DNA from: an uncultured Methylocystaceae bacterium
GTDB lineage: Bacteria; Pseudomonadota; Alphaproteobacteria; Rhizobiales; Beijerinckiaceae
Direction: 5' to 3'
Assembly: GCA_937870755.1 (NCBI GenBank)
Contig: CALMZV010000093.1
Span: forward strand, 1-64,000
DNA length: 64,000 nucleotides
The translations under genes and the position numbers were made by a program. The notes under the pieces are model-generated. The model did no database searches. It saw only the letters and a list, made by a program, of their open reading frames with translations, and was not told where the DNA came from. Below are positions 39,281 to 48,629 of this stretch, piece after piece. Within the stretch, counting starts at the first letter, position 1; each line of letters begins with the position of its first letter.

Positions 39281-41314
39281 ATGCTCGACCGACCGCCTTC
39301 CAACCGCAGCTTTCGCGATCCCGACGCGCCGAGCGCGCCGGCGTCGCCGGACAGCGCGTGGCGGCGGTTTCGCCGGCTGGCGCTGGCGCAGGACGCGAGC
39401 CCCGACCGGCTGCGACGCATCGTCCACGCGGCCCCGCTGTCGGGGTTCGGCCAGTTGCTCGGCTTCGCCGTCATGACCACCTACATGGCCGACAAGGCGC
39501 CGGCGGGCCTGGTGATCGGCTGGGGCGCGGCGATCTTCGCGCTGGCCGTGCTGTTGATTCTGCGCGGGCGACGCGTCGCCATCCGCGCCCGCACGCGCGT
39601 TTCGCGCCGGGCGATCCGGCGGGCGACGATCCTGGCCATCGTGGCGGCCGCGCCCTGGACGGCGCTGGCGATCTACGCGCCGCTTCATCTGGCGCCCGAA
39701 CACGCCATGCTGCCGCATGTCGGCTTTGCGGGCGCAAGCGCCGGCGGCGCGCTCATTCTCAGCGGCATTCCGCTGGCGGCGTTCGTGTATGTGGGCGCGA
39801 TCATCCTGCCGCTCGTGGCCGTGCACCTGTATCTGGCGACCGGCGTGTCGCTGCTGTTTGCGGCCTGCGCGCTCGCCTATGCGGCGCTGCTGTGCGGTTT
39901 CTCCGCGCAACATGCCGCGGTGCTGGCGGTGGGCGAGGCGAGCGAGCGGCGCCTGCGCGACCACATGGCCGACCTGACCGACGCGCACGCCAACATCGAC
40001 CGGCTCGCGCGCACCGACGTGGTGACCGGCCTGATGAACCGCCGGGCGCTGCAGGAGGCGCTCGCCCGGCGGCTGCCGCAACTGTCCGCCCCGCCGGGCC
40101 TCGCCTGGCCGCTCTATCTGATCGATCTCGACCATTTCAAAAGCATCAACGACGCCTGCGGCCACGACATCGGCGACCGCTATCTGCGCGAGATCGCCGC
40201 ACGGCTGCAGCAGGCCGCGCCCGAGGACGCGTTCATCGCGCGGCTCGGCGGCGACGAATTCGCGGTGTTTCCGCAGGCGCCGCTCGAGGGGGCCGCCGTC
40301 GACGCTCTGGGGGCGCGGCTGATCGCGGAAATCGCCCGCAACGTGACGTTCGACGGCCGCGATCTGAAGGCCGGGTGCAGCATCGGCGCCGCGCTCGCGC
40401 CCGTCCACACGCGCGAGGCGAGCGAGTTGTTGCGGTTCGCCGACGCCGCGCTGCTCGAGGCCAAGGACGCCGGACGCGGCCGGTTCGTGCCGTTCCATTC
40501 CGGGCGGCAGGAAGAATTCCAGCGCCGGACGCATGAGGCGGCGGCGCTGGCGCGCGGCCTCGCCGAAAACGAAATCGAGATGGTCTATCAACCGATCTTC
40601 GACCTGGCTGAGCGGCGGCTCGCGGGGTTCGAGGCGCTCGCGCGCTGGCGGCGCGGGGATCGTCTCGCCGGCCCGGACGAATTCCTGGAACTCGCCGAAA
40701 CGCAGGGGCTGACGCTCGATCTGGTCGAGGCGATCATGCGCGCGATCCGGCGCGATGCGACGGTGTGGGCGGCGCAGGGAACCCACATCGGGCGTCTCGC
40801 CATCAACATCCATCCCGCGCAACTCGACCACCCCGACGGTCTGGAGGCCGCGCTCGACGCCATCGCGCTGCTGGTCGGCGGCCGCGCGCGCGTGACGCTG
40901 GAGATCACCGAAACCTGCGTGACGGGGCGCGGCGCGGAGACGCGGCCGGCCCGGCTGGCGGCGCTGGCGGCGCGCGGCTATCGGATTTCGCTCGACGACT
41001 TCGGCGTGGGGCTGGCCGCGCTCGGCCATGTGAAGGGTCTGCCGCTCGCCGAAATCAAGATCGACCGCGCGCTCACGCACACGCTGCCGGAGAACGCGGC
41101 CGACATGGCGATCGTGAAAGCGATGTGCGATCTCGCGGCGCCGCGCGGTCTCGACGTGGTGGCGGAAGGCGTGGAGACGCACGCCCAATGCGCGGCGCTA
41201 GCTAGCGCGGGCGCACGGCTGGCGCAGGGCCACCTGTTCGCCCGCCCGATGGCGCCGCAGGCGGTCGCCGCATTCGTGCGCGCGGGATGCGGCGGGCTGG
41301 ACCTGGCCGTGTGA
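39281..41314 (+). CDS. membrane GGDEF-EAL cyclic-di-GMP enzyme
   Basis: 677 residues. The N-terminal 55-220 region holds about five hydrophobic segments. A GGDEF domain follows (about 235-400) with the intact signature LGGDEF at 322-327 and DLDHFKSIND. There is no RxxD inhibitory site just before the signature. The EAL domain (about 420-670) keeps E451-A-L, NIHPAQL, EITET, LDDFG, EIKIDR and AEGVET, so phosphodiesterase activity is likely. Net direction of cyclic-di-GMP turnover cannot be told. It is divergent from ahcY, with 168 bp between the start codons. Confidence 0.92.
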   Translation: MLDRPPSNRSFRDPDAPSAPASPDSAWRRFRRLALAQDASPDRLRRIVHAAPLSGFGQLLGFAVMTTYMADKAPAGLVIGWGAAIFALAVLLILRGRRVAIRARTRVSRRAIRRATILAIVAAAPWTALAIYAPLHLAPEHAMLPHVGFAGASAGGALILSGIPLAAFVYVGAIILPLVAVHLYLATGVSLLFAACALAYAALLCGFSAQHAAVLAVGEASERRLRDHMADLTDAHANIDRLARTDVVTGLMNRRALQEALARRLPQLSAPPGLAWPLYLIDLDHFKSINDACGHDIGDRYLREIAARLQQAAPEDAFIARLGGDEFAVFPQAPLEGAAVDALGARLIAEIARNVTFDGRDLKAGCSIGAALAPVHTREASELLRFADAALLEAKDAGRGRFVPFHSGRQEEFQRRTHEAAALARGLAENEIEMVYQPIFDLAERRLAGFEALARWRRGDRLAGPDEFLELAETQGLTLDLVEAIMRAIRRDATVWAAQGTHIGRLAINIHPAQLDHPDGLEAALDAIALLVGGRARVTLEITETCVTGRGAETRPARLAALAARGYRISLDDFGVGLAALGHVKGLPLAEIKIDRALTHTLPENAADMAIVKAMCDLAAPRGLDVVAEGVETHAQCAALASAGARLAQGHLFARPMAPQAVAAFVRAGCGGLDLAV

Positions 41315-41323
41315 GGCCGGCCC

Positions 41324-41752
41324 TCACCCGCGCCCGTGGGCGGCGTCCACGCTGAAGACGCGGAAGATCGCCGTCGCCGTCATGAGCAGCGCGCCGTCGG
41401 CGCGGATTTCGCCATCCAGAAAGGCGAGCGTTCTGGTCATGCTGCGCAGGCGCGCGCGCGCCTCGATCCAGCCGCCGACCTTGCCGCCGGCGAGGAACTG
41501 CGTGTCGAGGCCGATGGTGGCGCATTTGCGCCCGGTGGAATGTTCGATCACGTGGCCCATGCACGTGTCCACAAGCGCGACGAAGGCCGCGCCGTGCACC
41601 ACGCCGTTCGGATTGCCATGTTTGGCCTCGCTCATGAAACCGAACAGGAACGCCCCGTCATCGGCGTGCTTCCAGTAGAAGGGGCCAAGCATGTCGATGA
41701 ACCCGCTGCGCATCGCCAGCGGCTGAAACCCGTCGGGAACGGCGTGCGACAT
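41324..41752 (-). CDS. PaaI-family hotdog thioesterase
   Basis: 142-residue acyl-CoA thioesterase-like hotdog protein. The family pattern is present as NGVVHGAAFVALVDTCMGH, giving the helix with HGA and the conserved Asp. The strands IGLDTQFLAGGKVGGWIEARA and LLMTATAIFRVF complete the fold. The substrate is unknown. It is convergent with the GGDEF-EAL gene (9 bp between stops) and 38 bp downstream of pncB on the same strand. Confidence 0.87.
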   Translation of the reverse strand: MSHAVPDGFQPLAMRSGFIDMLGPFYWKHADDGAFLFGFMSEAKHGNPNGVVHGAAFVALVDTCMGHVIEHSTGRKCATIGLDTQFLAGGKVGGWIEARARLRSMTRTLAFLDGEIRADGALLMTATAIFRVFSVDAAHGRG

Positions 41753-41790
41753 GGCGTGAACCTCATGGAGCGGAAAATGAAACGGAAAAT

Positions 41791-43107
41791 TCAGACGAGC
41801 ACGGCCTGCGCGGTCATGCCCTCGTCGGAGAAGATGCGGCGGTAGCGTTCGATCTCGTCATTCGGTCCGGTCGCCTTCAACGGATTGTCGGAAAGCTTGA
41901 CCGCCGGCCGGCCGGCCGCCCCGATCACCTTGCAGACGAGCGAGATGGCCTTCAGAGGCTCGCCGCCGCGCGGCGCGCAGCCGGCGAAATCGTTCGTGAG
42001 ATTGGTGCCCCAGCCGTAGCTCACGCGCGCTCGGTCGTTGAAATGGCGGAAGGTCCGTTCGATGGAGTCGATGTCCATCGCATCCGACAGAACGATGAGC
42101 TTCTCCTTCGGATTGCGGCCCTTCATGCGCCACCAGTTGATGAGCTCCTCGCCGGCCTCGATCGGCGGCTTGGAATCAGGCCGCGCGCCGGTCCAGTCGG
42201 CGACCCAGTCGGGCGCGTCGCGCAGGAAGTCCGTCGTGCCGTAGGCGTCGGGCAGGAACACGAGCAGGTTTCCGCTGTAGGTCTCGCGCCAGGCGTCGAG
42301 CACCGTGTAGCGGCTGTCGCGCACGGCCTGCGGATCGTCGCCGGCGAGCGCGGCGTAAACCATCGGCAGTTCGTGCGCGTTGGTGCCGATCGCCTCCGCG
42401 CCGATCTCCATCGCGATATGCACGTTGGACGTGCCGATGAAACTCGCGCCGATGCCTTCCTGCAACGCCTCGCAGCACCAGCGCTGCCACAGGTAGCCGT
42501 GGCGCCGGCGCGTGCCGAAATCGCCGAGCCGCAGCGGCCCCTCCTTCTGCAAGGCGCGCAACCGCTCGATCTTGGCCCACAGTTTGGCCTTGGCGCGCGC
42601 ATAGAGCACGTCCAGCTCGAAGCGGCCCATGGCGTGCAGCACATGGCGGGCGCGCAACTCGTTGACGATGGCGAGCGCGGGTATTTCCCACATCGTCGTA
42701 TGCGTCCACGGGCCGTGGAAGGTGAGTTCGTATTGCCCATCGCGCGCGACGAGTTCGTATTCGGGCAACTGGAAGTCGGCGAGCCATTCGATGAAATCGG
42801 GCTCGAAAATCTGCTTCACGCCGTAGAACGTGTTGCCCGCGAGCCAGATGCGTTCGCGCGTGGTGAAGCGCAGCGTGCGCGCGTGGTCGAGCTGCTCGCG
42901 CAATTCGTGCTCGGGAACCTCGTCGGCGATACGCACGCTCGTCGTGCGATTGACGAGGCCGAACGCGACCGGCGTGTCGCGATGCCGGCGCCAGATGAGC
43001 TGCAACATGAGCAGCTTGTAGAAATCCGTGTCGAGCAGCGTGCGCACGACCGGGTCGAGCCGGAAGGAATGATTGTAAACACGGGTCGCAATATCGGTGA
43101 GACTCAT
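41791..43107 (-). CDS. pncB: nicotinate phosphoribosyltransferase
   Basis: Salvages nicotinate to nicotinate mononucleotide with PRPP and ATP. The product has 438 residues from ATG 43107 ([15 protein letters not shown]); a longer open frame to 43251 enters unrelated sequence. Landmarks are [13 protein letters not shown] near the N terminus, [41 protein letters not shown] (the His of NAHE is the autophosphorylated residue in the family), and the PRPP-contacting [10 protein letters not shown]. Confidence 0.95.
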   Translation of the reverse strand: MSLTDIATRVYNHSFRLDPVVRTLLDTDFYKLLMLQLIWRRHRDTPVAFGLVNRTTSVRIADEVPEHELREQLDHARTLRFTTRERIWLAGNTFYGVKQIFEPDFIEWLADFQLPEYELVARDGQYELTFHGPWTHTTMWEIPALAIVNELRARHVLHAMGRFELDVLYARAKAKLWAKIERLRALQKEGPLRLGDFGTRRRHGYLWQRWCCEALQEGIGASFIGTSNVHIAMEIGAEAIGTNAHELPMVYAALAGDDPQAVRDSRYTVLDAWRETYSGNLLVFLPDAYGTTDFLRDAPDWVADWTGARPDSKPPIEAGEELINWWRMKGRNPKEKLIVLSDAMDIDSIERTFRHFNDRARVSYGWGTNLTNDFAGCAPRGGEPLKAISLVCKVIGAAGRPAVKLSDNPLKATGPNDEIERYRRIFSDEGMTAQAVLV

Positions 43108-43260
43108 GATTGCCGACCCGTTCGCCCTCGATTGTTGTTGGGGCGAAGCATAAGCGATCGCGGCGCGGACGCAAAAGGCCGTCGCCATGCCGGCGACCAC
43201 CAGCCGGACAGCGCGCAACGGGAGGTCGTCGAGGCGCTCGAGATGGCGCAAAAATGCACG

Positions 43261-43322
43261 CCGTCCTTGCGAGGAGCGCAGCGACGAAGCAATCCAGAGC
43301 CGAGTTGCGACTCTGGATTGCT
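43261..43322. repeat. REP-like palindromic element beside lepA
   Basis: The pncB-lepA gap contains the motif TTGCGAGGAGCGCAGCGACG followed by AAGCAATCCAGAG, widely dispersed with small changes in Bradyrhizobium-type genomes. The tail forms a 12-bp hairpin (43288-43299 with 43311-43322, loop of 11). It ends 8 bases from the lepA stop, so on the minus strand the hairpin could also stabilise or terminate the lepA transcript, although no T-run follows. Confidence 0.65.
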
Positions 43323-43330
43323 GCGCGCGC

Positions 43331-45136
43331 TCACGAATCCATCTTCAACGCCGCGATGAATGCTTCCTGCGGGATTTCGACGCGGCCGAACTGGCGCATG
43401 CGCTTCTTGCCCTCTTTCTGCTTCTCCAGCAGCTTGCGCTTGCGGGTGGCGTCGCCGCCGTAGCATTTGGCCGTCACGTCCTTGCGCAGCGCGCGCACCG
43501 TTTCGCGCGCGATGATCTTGGCGCCGATCGCCGCTTGAATCGGAATCAGGAACATGTGCGGCGGGATCAGCTCTTTCAGCTTCTCGCACATCGCGCGGCC
43601 GCGCGAATCCGCGCGCGTGCGGTGGACCAGCATCGAGAGCGCGTCGACCGGCTCGGCGTTGACGAGGATCGACATCTTCACCAGATCGCCCTCGCGGTAG
43701 TCGGTGATCTGGTAGTCGAAACTGGCGTAGCCCTTCGAGATCGATTTCAGCCGGTCGTAGAAATCGAACACCACTTCGTTCAGCGGCAGATCGTAAGTCA
43801 CCATCGCGCGCTTGCCGACGTAGTTCAGGTCGACCTGCACGCCGCGCCGGTCCTGGCAGAGTTTCAGCACTGAGCCCAGATAATCGTCGGGCGTGAGAAT
43901 GGTCGCGCGAATCCACGGCTCCCTGATCTCGGCGATCTTCACCACATCCGGCATGTCGGCGGGGTTGTGCAGTTCGATCTCGTCGCCGTTCGTCATCACG
44001 ATCTTGTAAATGACCGAAGGCGCGGTCGCGATCAGATCGAGATTGAACTCGCGCGCGAGCCGTTCCTGAATGATCTCCAGATGCAGCAGGCCCAGAAAGC
44101 CGCAGCGGAAGCCGAAGCCCAACGCGGCGGAGGATTCCATCTCGTAGGTGAAGCTCGCATCGTTCAGGCGCAGTTTGGCGATGGCCGCGCGCAGTTCCTC
44201 GAAATCGGCCGCATCCACCGGAAACAGGCCGCAGAACACGACAGGCTGAGCCGGTTTGAAACCCGGCAGCGCCTGAGCGCACGGCTTCTTTTCGTCCGTG
44301 ATCGTGTCGCCGACGCGCGTGTCGGCCACCTGCTTGATCTGCGCGGTGATGAAGCCGACCTCGCCCGGTCCGAGCGTATCGACGTTCTGCATCTTGGGGC
44401 GGAAGACGCCGATGCGGTCGATCTCGTAATGGGCGTCCGTGCCCATCATGAGAATCTTCTGGCCCTTCTTCATCGCGCCGTCGATGACGCGCACCAGGAC
44501 CACGACGCCGAGGTAGGAATCGTACCAGCTGTCGACGAGCAGCGCCTTCAACGGCGCCGTCTCGTCGCCTTTGGGCGGCGGCAGGCGGGTGACGATCGCC
44601 TCCAGCACGTCCTCGACGCCCAGGCCCGTCTTGGCGGAAATCGGCACGGCGTCGGAGGCGTCGAGACCGATCACGTCCTCGATCTGCTGCTTGATGCGGT
44701 CGGGTTCGGCGGCAGGCAGGTCGATCTTGTTGAGCACCGGCACGATCTCGTGGCCGGCGTCGAGCGCGTGATAGACGTTGGCGAGCGTCTGGGCCTCCAC
44801 GCCCTGGGAGGCGTCCACCACCAGGAGCGAACCCTCGCAGGCGGCCAGCGACCGCGACACCTCGTAGGCGAAGTCGACGTGGCCGGGCGTGTCCATCAGA
44901 TTGAGGACGTAGCTTCTGCCGTCCCTGGCCTTGTAGTCGAGCCGCACCGTCTGGGCCTTGATGGTGATGCCGCGCTCGCGCTCGATGTCCATGGAATCGA
45001 GCACCTGCTCCACCATTTCGCGCTCGGCCAGCCCGCCGGTCACCTGAATGAGCCGGTCGGCGAGCGTCGATTTGCCGTGGTCGATATGCGCGACGATGGA
45101 GAAATTGCGGATATTGTCGAACGTGTGGGTCGTCAT
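43331..45136 (-). CDS. lepA: elongation factor 4
   Basis: Ribosome-associated back-translocating GTPase of 601 residues. G1 is AHIDHGKST near residue 15, G3 is DTPGHVDF, G4 is NKIDLP. The LepA-specific C-terminal domain includes KGYASFDYQ and [13 protein letters not shown]-type basic residues near the end. ATG 45136 ([17 protein letters not shown]) is the family start; the frame continues open upstream into mutS antisense DNA. It lies 62 bp downstream of... mutS ends at 45199, on the same strand, so the pair may be co-transcribed. Confidence 0.97.
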   Translation of the reverse strand: MTTHTFDNIRNFSIVAHIDHGKSTLADRLIQVTGGLAEREMVEQVLDSMDIERERGITIKAQTVRLDYKARDGRSYVLNLMDTPGHVDFAYEVSRSLAACEGSLLVVDASQGVEAQTLANVYHALDAGHEIVPVLNKIDLPAAEPDRIKQQIEDVIGLDASDAVPISAKTGLGVEDVLEAIVTRLPPPKGDETAPLKALLVDSWYDSYLGVVVLVRVIDGAMKKGQKILMMGTDAHYEIDRIGVFRPKMQNVDTLGPGEVGFITAQIKQVADTRVGDTITDEKKPCAQALPGFKPAQPVVFCGLFPVDAADFEELRAAIAKLRLNDASFTYEMESSAALGFGFRCGFLGLLHLEIIQERLAREFNLDLIATAPSVIYKIVMTNGDEIELHNPADMPDVVKIAEIREPWIRATILTPDDYLGSVLKLCQDRRGVQVDLNYVGKRAMVTYDLPLNEVVFDFYDRLKSISKGYASFDYQITDYREGDLVKMSILVNAEPVDALSMLVHRTRADSRGRAMCEKLKELIPPHMFLIPIQAAIGAKIIARETVRALRKDVTAKCYGGDATRKRKLLEKQKEGKKRMRQFGRVEIPQEAFIAALKMDS

Positions 45137-45198
45137 GGGCGGCAGATAGCAGCGGGGGGCGCCCAAGGGAAGGGTTGCGCCCCAAAATGGGACGGAAT

Positions 45199-47907
45199 TC
45201 AGCCCTCGCGCGCCAGGCGTCGCAATTCGTAGAGCGCGGCCAGCGCCTCGCGCGGGGAAAGATCGTCGGGGTCGATCTCCGCCAGCCTGTCGCGCACCGG
45301 ATCGCGCGCGGGTTCCGGCTCGGACGCCGCCGCCTCGGCGCTCGCCGGTCCGGCCGCGAACAGCGGCAGATCGGCGATCAGCCGCTCGATAGGCGTGCGG
45401 CGGTCGCTCGCCTCCAGCTCCGACAGAATTCTGCGCGCGCGCTCCACCACCCGCGCCGGCAGGCCGGCGAGCCGGGCCACGTGGATGCCGTAGGACCGGT
45501 CGGCCGCGCCGGCGACCACCTCGTGCAGGAAGGCCACTTCGCCCTTGTAGTCGGCGACGCGCATGGTGAGGTTCTTCAGGCGCGGCAGACGCGCGCCGAG
45601 CTGCGTCAGCTCGTGGAAATGGGTGGCGAACAGCGCGCGCGCCCGGTTCTGGTCGTGCAGATGCTCCATCGTCGCCCAGGCGATGGACAGGCCGTCGAAC
45701 GTCGCCGTGCCGCGGCCGATCTCGTCCAGAATGACCAGCGAGCGATGCGTGGCCTGATTGAGGATGGCGGCCGTCTCCACCATTTCGACCATGAAGGTGG
45801 AGCGCCCGCGCGCCAGATCGTCGGAGGCGCCGACGCGGCTGAACAGCCGGTCCACCACGCCGATGCGCGCGCTTTGCGCCGGCACGAAGGCGCCCATCTG
45901 CGCGAGCGCCACGATGAGCGCGTTCTGTCGCAGGAAAGTCGATTTGCCCGCCATGTTGGGGCCGGTGACGACGGCGACGGCCCCGGCCTGCCCGCCCGAC
46001 AGATCGCAATCGTTGGGCGTGAAGGCTTCGCCGCGCGCCTTCAGCGCCGCCTCCACCACCGGATGGCGCCCGCCCGCGATCTCGAACACGAGCGTGTCGT
46101 CGACATGCGGGCGCGTCCAGCCGAGCGCCTCGGCGAGGTCGGCGAGGCCCGCCGCCACGTCGAGCGCGGCCAGCGCGCCGGCGGCGGCCTTGATGGCGCT
46201 CTGTTCTGCCAGACAGGCGGCGGCGAGCGTGTCGAAATGCGCGCGCTCCAGCGCCAGCGCGCTGTCGGCCGCAGAGGCGATCCTGGCCTCGAAGGCGCCG
46301 AGTTCGGCGGTCGAGAACCGCATGGCGTCGGCCATGGTCTGGCGGTGGATGAAGGTGGCGTCGAGCGGGGGCTTCAGCAGCCGCTCGCCCTGCGCCTGCG
46401 CGACTTCGACGAAATAGCCCAGGAAATTGTTGTATTTGAGCTTGAGGTTTCTCACCCCCGACAGTTCAGCGTAGCGCGCCTGCAATTCGGCGACGAGCCT
46501 GCGGCTTTCGTCGCGCAGCGCGCGCGTTTCGTCGAGCGCGGCGTCGTAGCCGGGGGCGATGAAATCGCCGGCGCGTTTGTCGAGCGGCAGGTCCGGTTTG
46601 AGCGCGGCCTGCAGGCGCGCCGGCAGATCGGGATCGACGCCGGCGAGCGCGGGCACGAGCGCGCCGAGATGGACCGGCAGGTCGCCGGCGCGCACGAGAT
46701 CGCCGGCGAGCGCGCCGGCCGCCAGCGCCCCGTCGCGCAGCGCGGCGAGATCGCGCGGGCCGCCGCGTTCGAGCGCGAGCCGGCCGAGCGCGCGGGCCAT
46801 GTCGGGCGCCGCGCGCAGCCGCGCGCGCAGGCGGTCGCGCAGGGACGGCGCGGCCACGAGATAGTCGACCGCGTCCAGCCGGTCGCGGATGGCGGCGCGG
46901 TCGGTGAGCGGGCCCGCCAGCCGCTCCGCCAAAAGCCGCGCGCCGGCCGGCGTGACCGTGCGGTCGATGGCCGCGATCAGCGATCCCTCGCGCGCGCCGG
47001 CGAGCGTGCGGGTCAGCTCCAGATTGGCGCGGGTGGCCGCGTCGATCTCCAGCATCGCGCCGCGCCGCTCGCGGCGGGGAAAGTCGAGATTGGGCCTGGC
47101 GTCGAGCTGGGTTCGCTCGATGTAGGCGATGGCGGTGGCGGCCGCCGCCAGTTCCGCGCGCGCGATTTCGCCGAACCCGTCGGTCGTCGCCAGTCCGTAG
47201 AACGCCGCCAGCCGTCGCTCGGCCGCCTCGCCCTGCCCGCCGTCGCGACCGAGGGCCGCGACCGGGGCGCCGCTTTCGGCGAGCGCGCGGGAGACCGCGG
47301 GGTCGTCGGTCACGGCCGGGCCGGCGACGATCTCGCGCGGCTCGAACCGGGCGAGTGCGGCCGGCAGGCCGGCCAGATCGGTCTCGGCGACATCGAACCG
47401 GCCGGTCGAAATATCGACCGCCGCCAGCCCGAACCGGTCGTCGCCCTCGCTGGCGCGCACGCGCGCGACCGCCACCAGAAGATGCGCGCGGCCGGGCTCC
47501 AGCAGCCGCTCCTCGGTGATGGTGCCGGGCGTGACGAGCCGCACCACGTCGCGCCGCACGACCGATCTGGCGCCGCGCTTCTTCGCCTCCGCCGGGTCTT
47601 CGAGCTGCTCGCAGACGGCCACGCGATGCCTGAGCGCGATCAGCCGCTGGAGATAATCGTCGGCGCGTTCGATCGGCACGCCGCACATCGGAATGTCAGC
47701 GCCCTGATGCCTGCCGCGCTTCGTCAGGACGATGCCGAGCGCGGCGGAGGCGATCTCGGCGTCCTCGAAGAACAGTTCGTAGAAATCGCCCATCCGGTAG
47801 AAAAGGAGACAGTCCGGATTGGCGGCCTTGATCTCCAGATATTGCGCCATCATCGGCGAGGGCTTGTCCTCGGCCTTTCCGGACGGTTCTCTTGCAGTCG
47901 CGCGCAT
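45199..47907 (-). CDS. mutS: DNA mismatch repair protein MutS
   Basis: 902 residues. The N-terminal mismatch-binding domain has the Phe-x-Glu pair in [15 protein letters not shown], where the following residues of the family contact the mismatch. The lever and clamp regions lie in the middle. The ATPase has Walker [15 protein letters not shown], Walker [17 protein letters not shown] and [13 protein letters not shown] 47907 ([10 protein letters not shown]) is preferred to the longer frame to 48048, which would overlap the divergent GNAT gene. Confidence 0.96.
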   Translation of the reverse strand: MRATAREPSGKAEDKPSPMMAQYLEIKAANPDCLLFYRMGDFYELFFEDAEIASAALGIVLTKRGRHQGADIPMCGVPIERADDYLQRLIALRHRVAVCEQLEDPAEAKKRGARSVVRRDVVRLVTPGTITEERLLEPGRAHLLVAVARVRASEGDDRFGLAAVDISTGRFDVAETDLAGLPAALARFEPREIVAGPAVTDDPAVSRALAESGAPVAALGRDGGQGEAAERRLAAFYGLATTDGFGEIARAELAAAATAIAYIERTQLDARPNLDFPRRERRGAMLEIDAATRANLELTRTLAGAREGSLIAAIDRTVTPAGARLLAERLAGPLTDRAAIRDRLDAVDYLVAAPSLRDRLRARLRAAPDMARALGRLALERGGPRDLAALRDGALAAGALAGDLVRAGDLPVHLGALVPALAGVDPDLPARLQAALKPDLPLDKRAGDFIAPGYDAALDETRALRDESRRLVAELQARYAELSGVRNLKLKYNNFLGYFVEVAQAQGERLLKPPLDATFIHRQTMADAMRFSTAELGAFEARIASAADSALALERAHFDTLAAACLAEQSAIKAAAGALAALDVAAGLADLAEALGWTRPHVDDTLVFEIAGGRHPVVEAALKARGEAFTPNDCDLSGGQAGAVAVVTGPNMAGKSTFLRQNALIVALAQMGAFVPAQSARIGVVDRLFSRVGASDDLARGRSTFMVEMVETAAILNQATHRSLVILDEIGRGTATFDGLSIAWATMEHLHDQNRARALFATHFHELTQLGARLPRLKNLTMRVADYKGEVAFLHEVVAGAADRSYGIHVARLAGLPARVVERARRILSELEASDRRTPIERLIADLPLFAAGPASAEAAASEPEPARDPVRDRLAEIDPDDLSPREALAALYELRRLAREG

Positions 47908-48001
47908 GGCGCGGACCCTATCAGCGCGCCAGCGCCCTGCCGAGCGCGCGGGCGGCCTTGGTTGGGGAAAAACGTCGCGCGCCGCCAGAGGAGAAGAGCC
48001 C

Positions 48002-48511
48002 GTGCCCAGCATCCGCGACGCCCTGCCCGCCGACGCGCCGGCGATCACGGCGCTCTACAACGCGGCCATCGCGCAGAGCGCGGCCGTCTGGCGCGACGTC
48101 CCGGTGACGGTGGAGGACCGGCGCGCGTGGATGGCGCAGCGCGCGGCCGGCGGCTTTCCGGCGCTGGTCGCCGAAACCGAGGCAGGCGTCGTCGGGTTCG
48201 CCGCCTACGGGCCGTTTCACCCCTTCGAAGGCTATCGCCATACGGTCGAGAACTCCGTCTTCGTCGCGCCGGGCCTGCACCGCCGGGGCGTCGGGCGGGC
48301 GCTGATGACGCCGCTGATCGCGCGGGCGCAGGCGGCCGGCAAACACGCGATGGTGGCCGGAATCGAGGGCGCCAACACGGCCTCGATCCGTCTGCACGCG
48401 GCGCTCGGCTTCGTGGAGGTCGCGCGGCTGCCGCAGGTCGGCGCCAAGTTCGGCCGCTGGCTCGACCTGGTCTACATGCTCAGGATGCTCGACGCGCGCG
48501 AGGCCCCCTGA
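48002..48511 (+). CDS. GNAT N-acetyltransferase, phosphinothricin-acetyltransferase type
   Basis: 169 residues of the PAT/MddA group, which acetylate free amino-acid analogues such as phosphinothricin or methionine sulfoximine. The acetyl-CoA site is [14 protein letters not shown], preceded by NSVFVAPG and followed by [34 protein letters not shown], which matches the family closely. GTG 48002 is the start, since GAGGAGA lies just upstream; longer frames run into the divergent mutS leader. The natural substrate is not evident. Confidence 0.88.
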   Translation: MPSIRDALPADAPAITALYNAAIAQSAAVWRDVPVTVEDRRAWMAQRAAGGFPALVAETEAGVVGFAAYGPFHPFEGYRHTVENSVFVAPGLHRRGVGRALMTPLIARAQAAGKHAMVAGIEGANTASIRLHAALGFVEVARLPQVGAKFGRWLDLVYMLRMLDAREAP

Positions 48512-48629
48512 GGGCGGCCGGGCGCTTAACCGTCCGACGAAGGGCGATGGCGCGCGCGCTTGTGGCGCGCCGCCCGCGCCGTTAAGGTCCGCGGCTCAAA
48601 AACTCCAATGATCTTCCGGAACTCCGAAA

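Noticed and set aside
41791-43251. N-terminally extended PncB from 43251
   Set aside because: The extra 48 residues match no family member; ATG 43107 gives the usual length.
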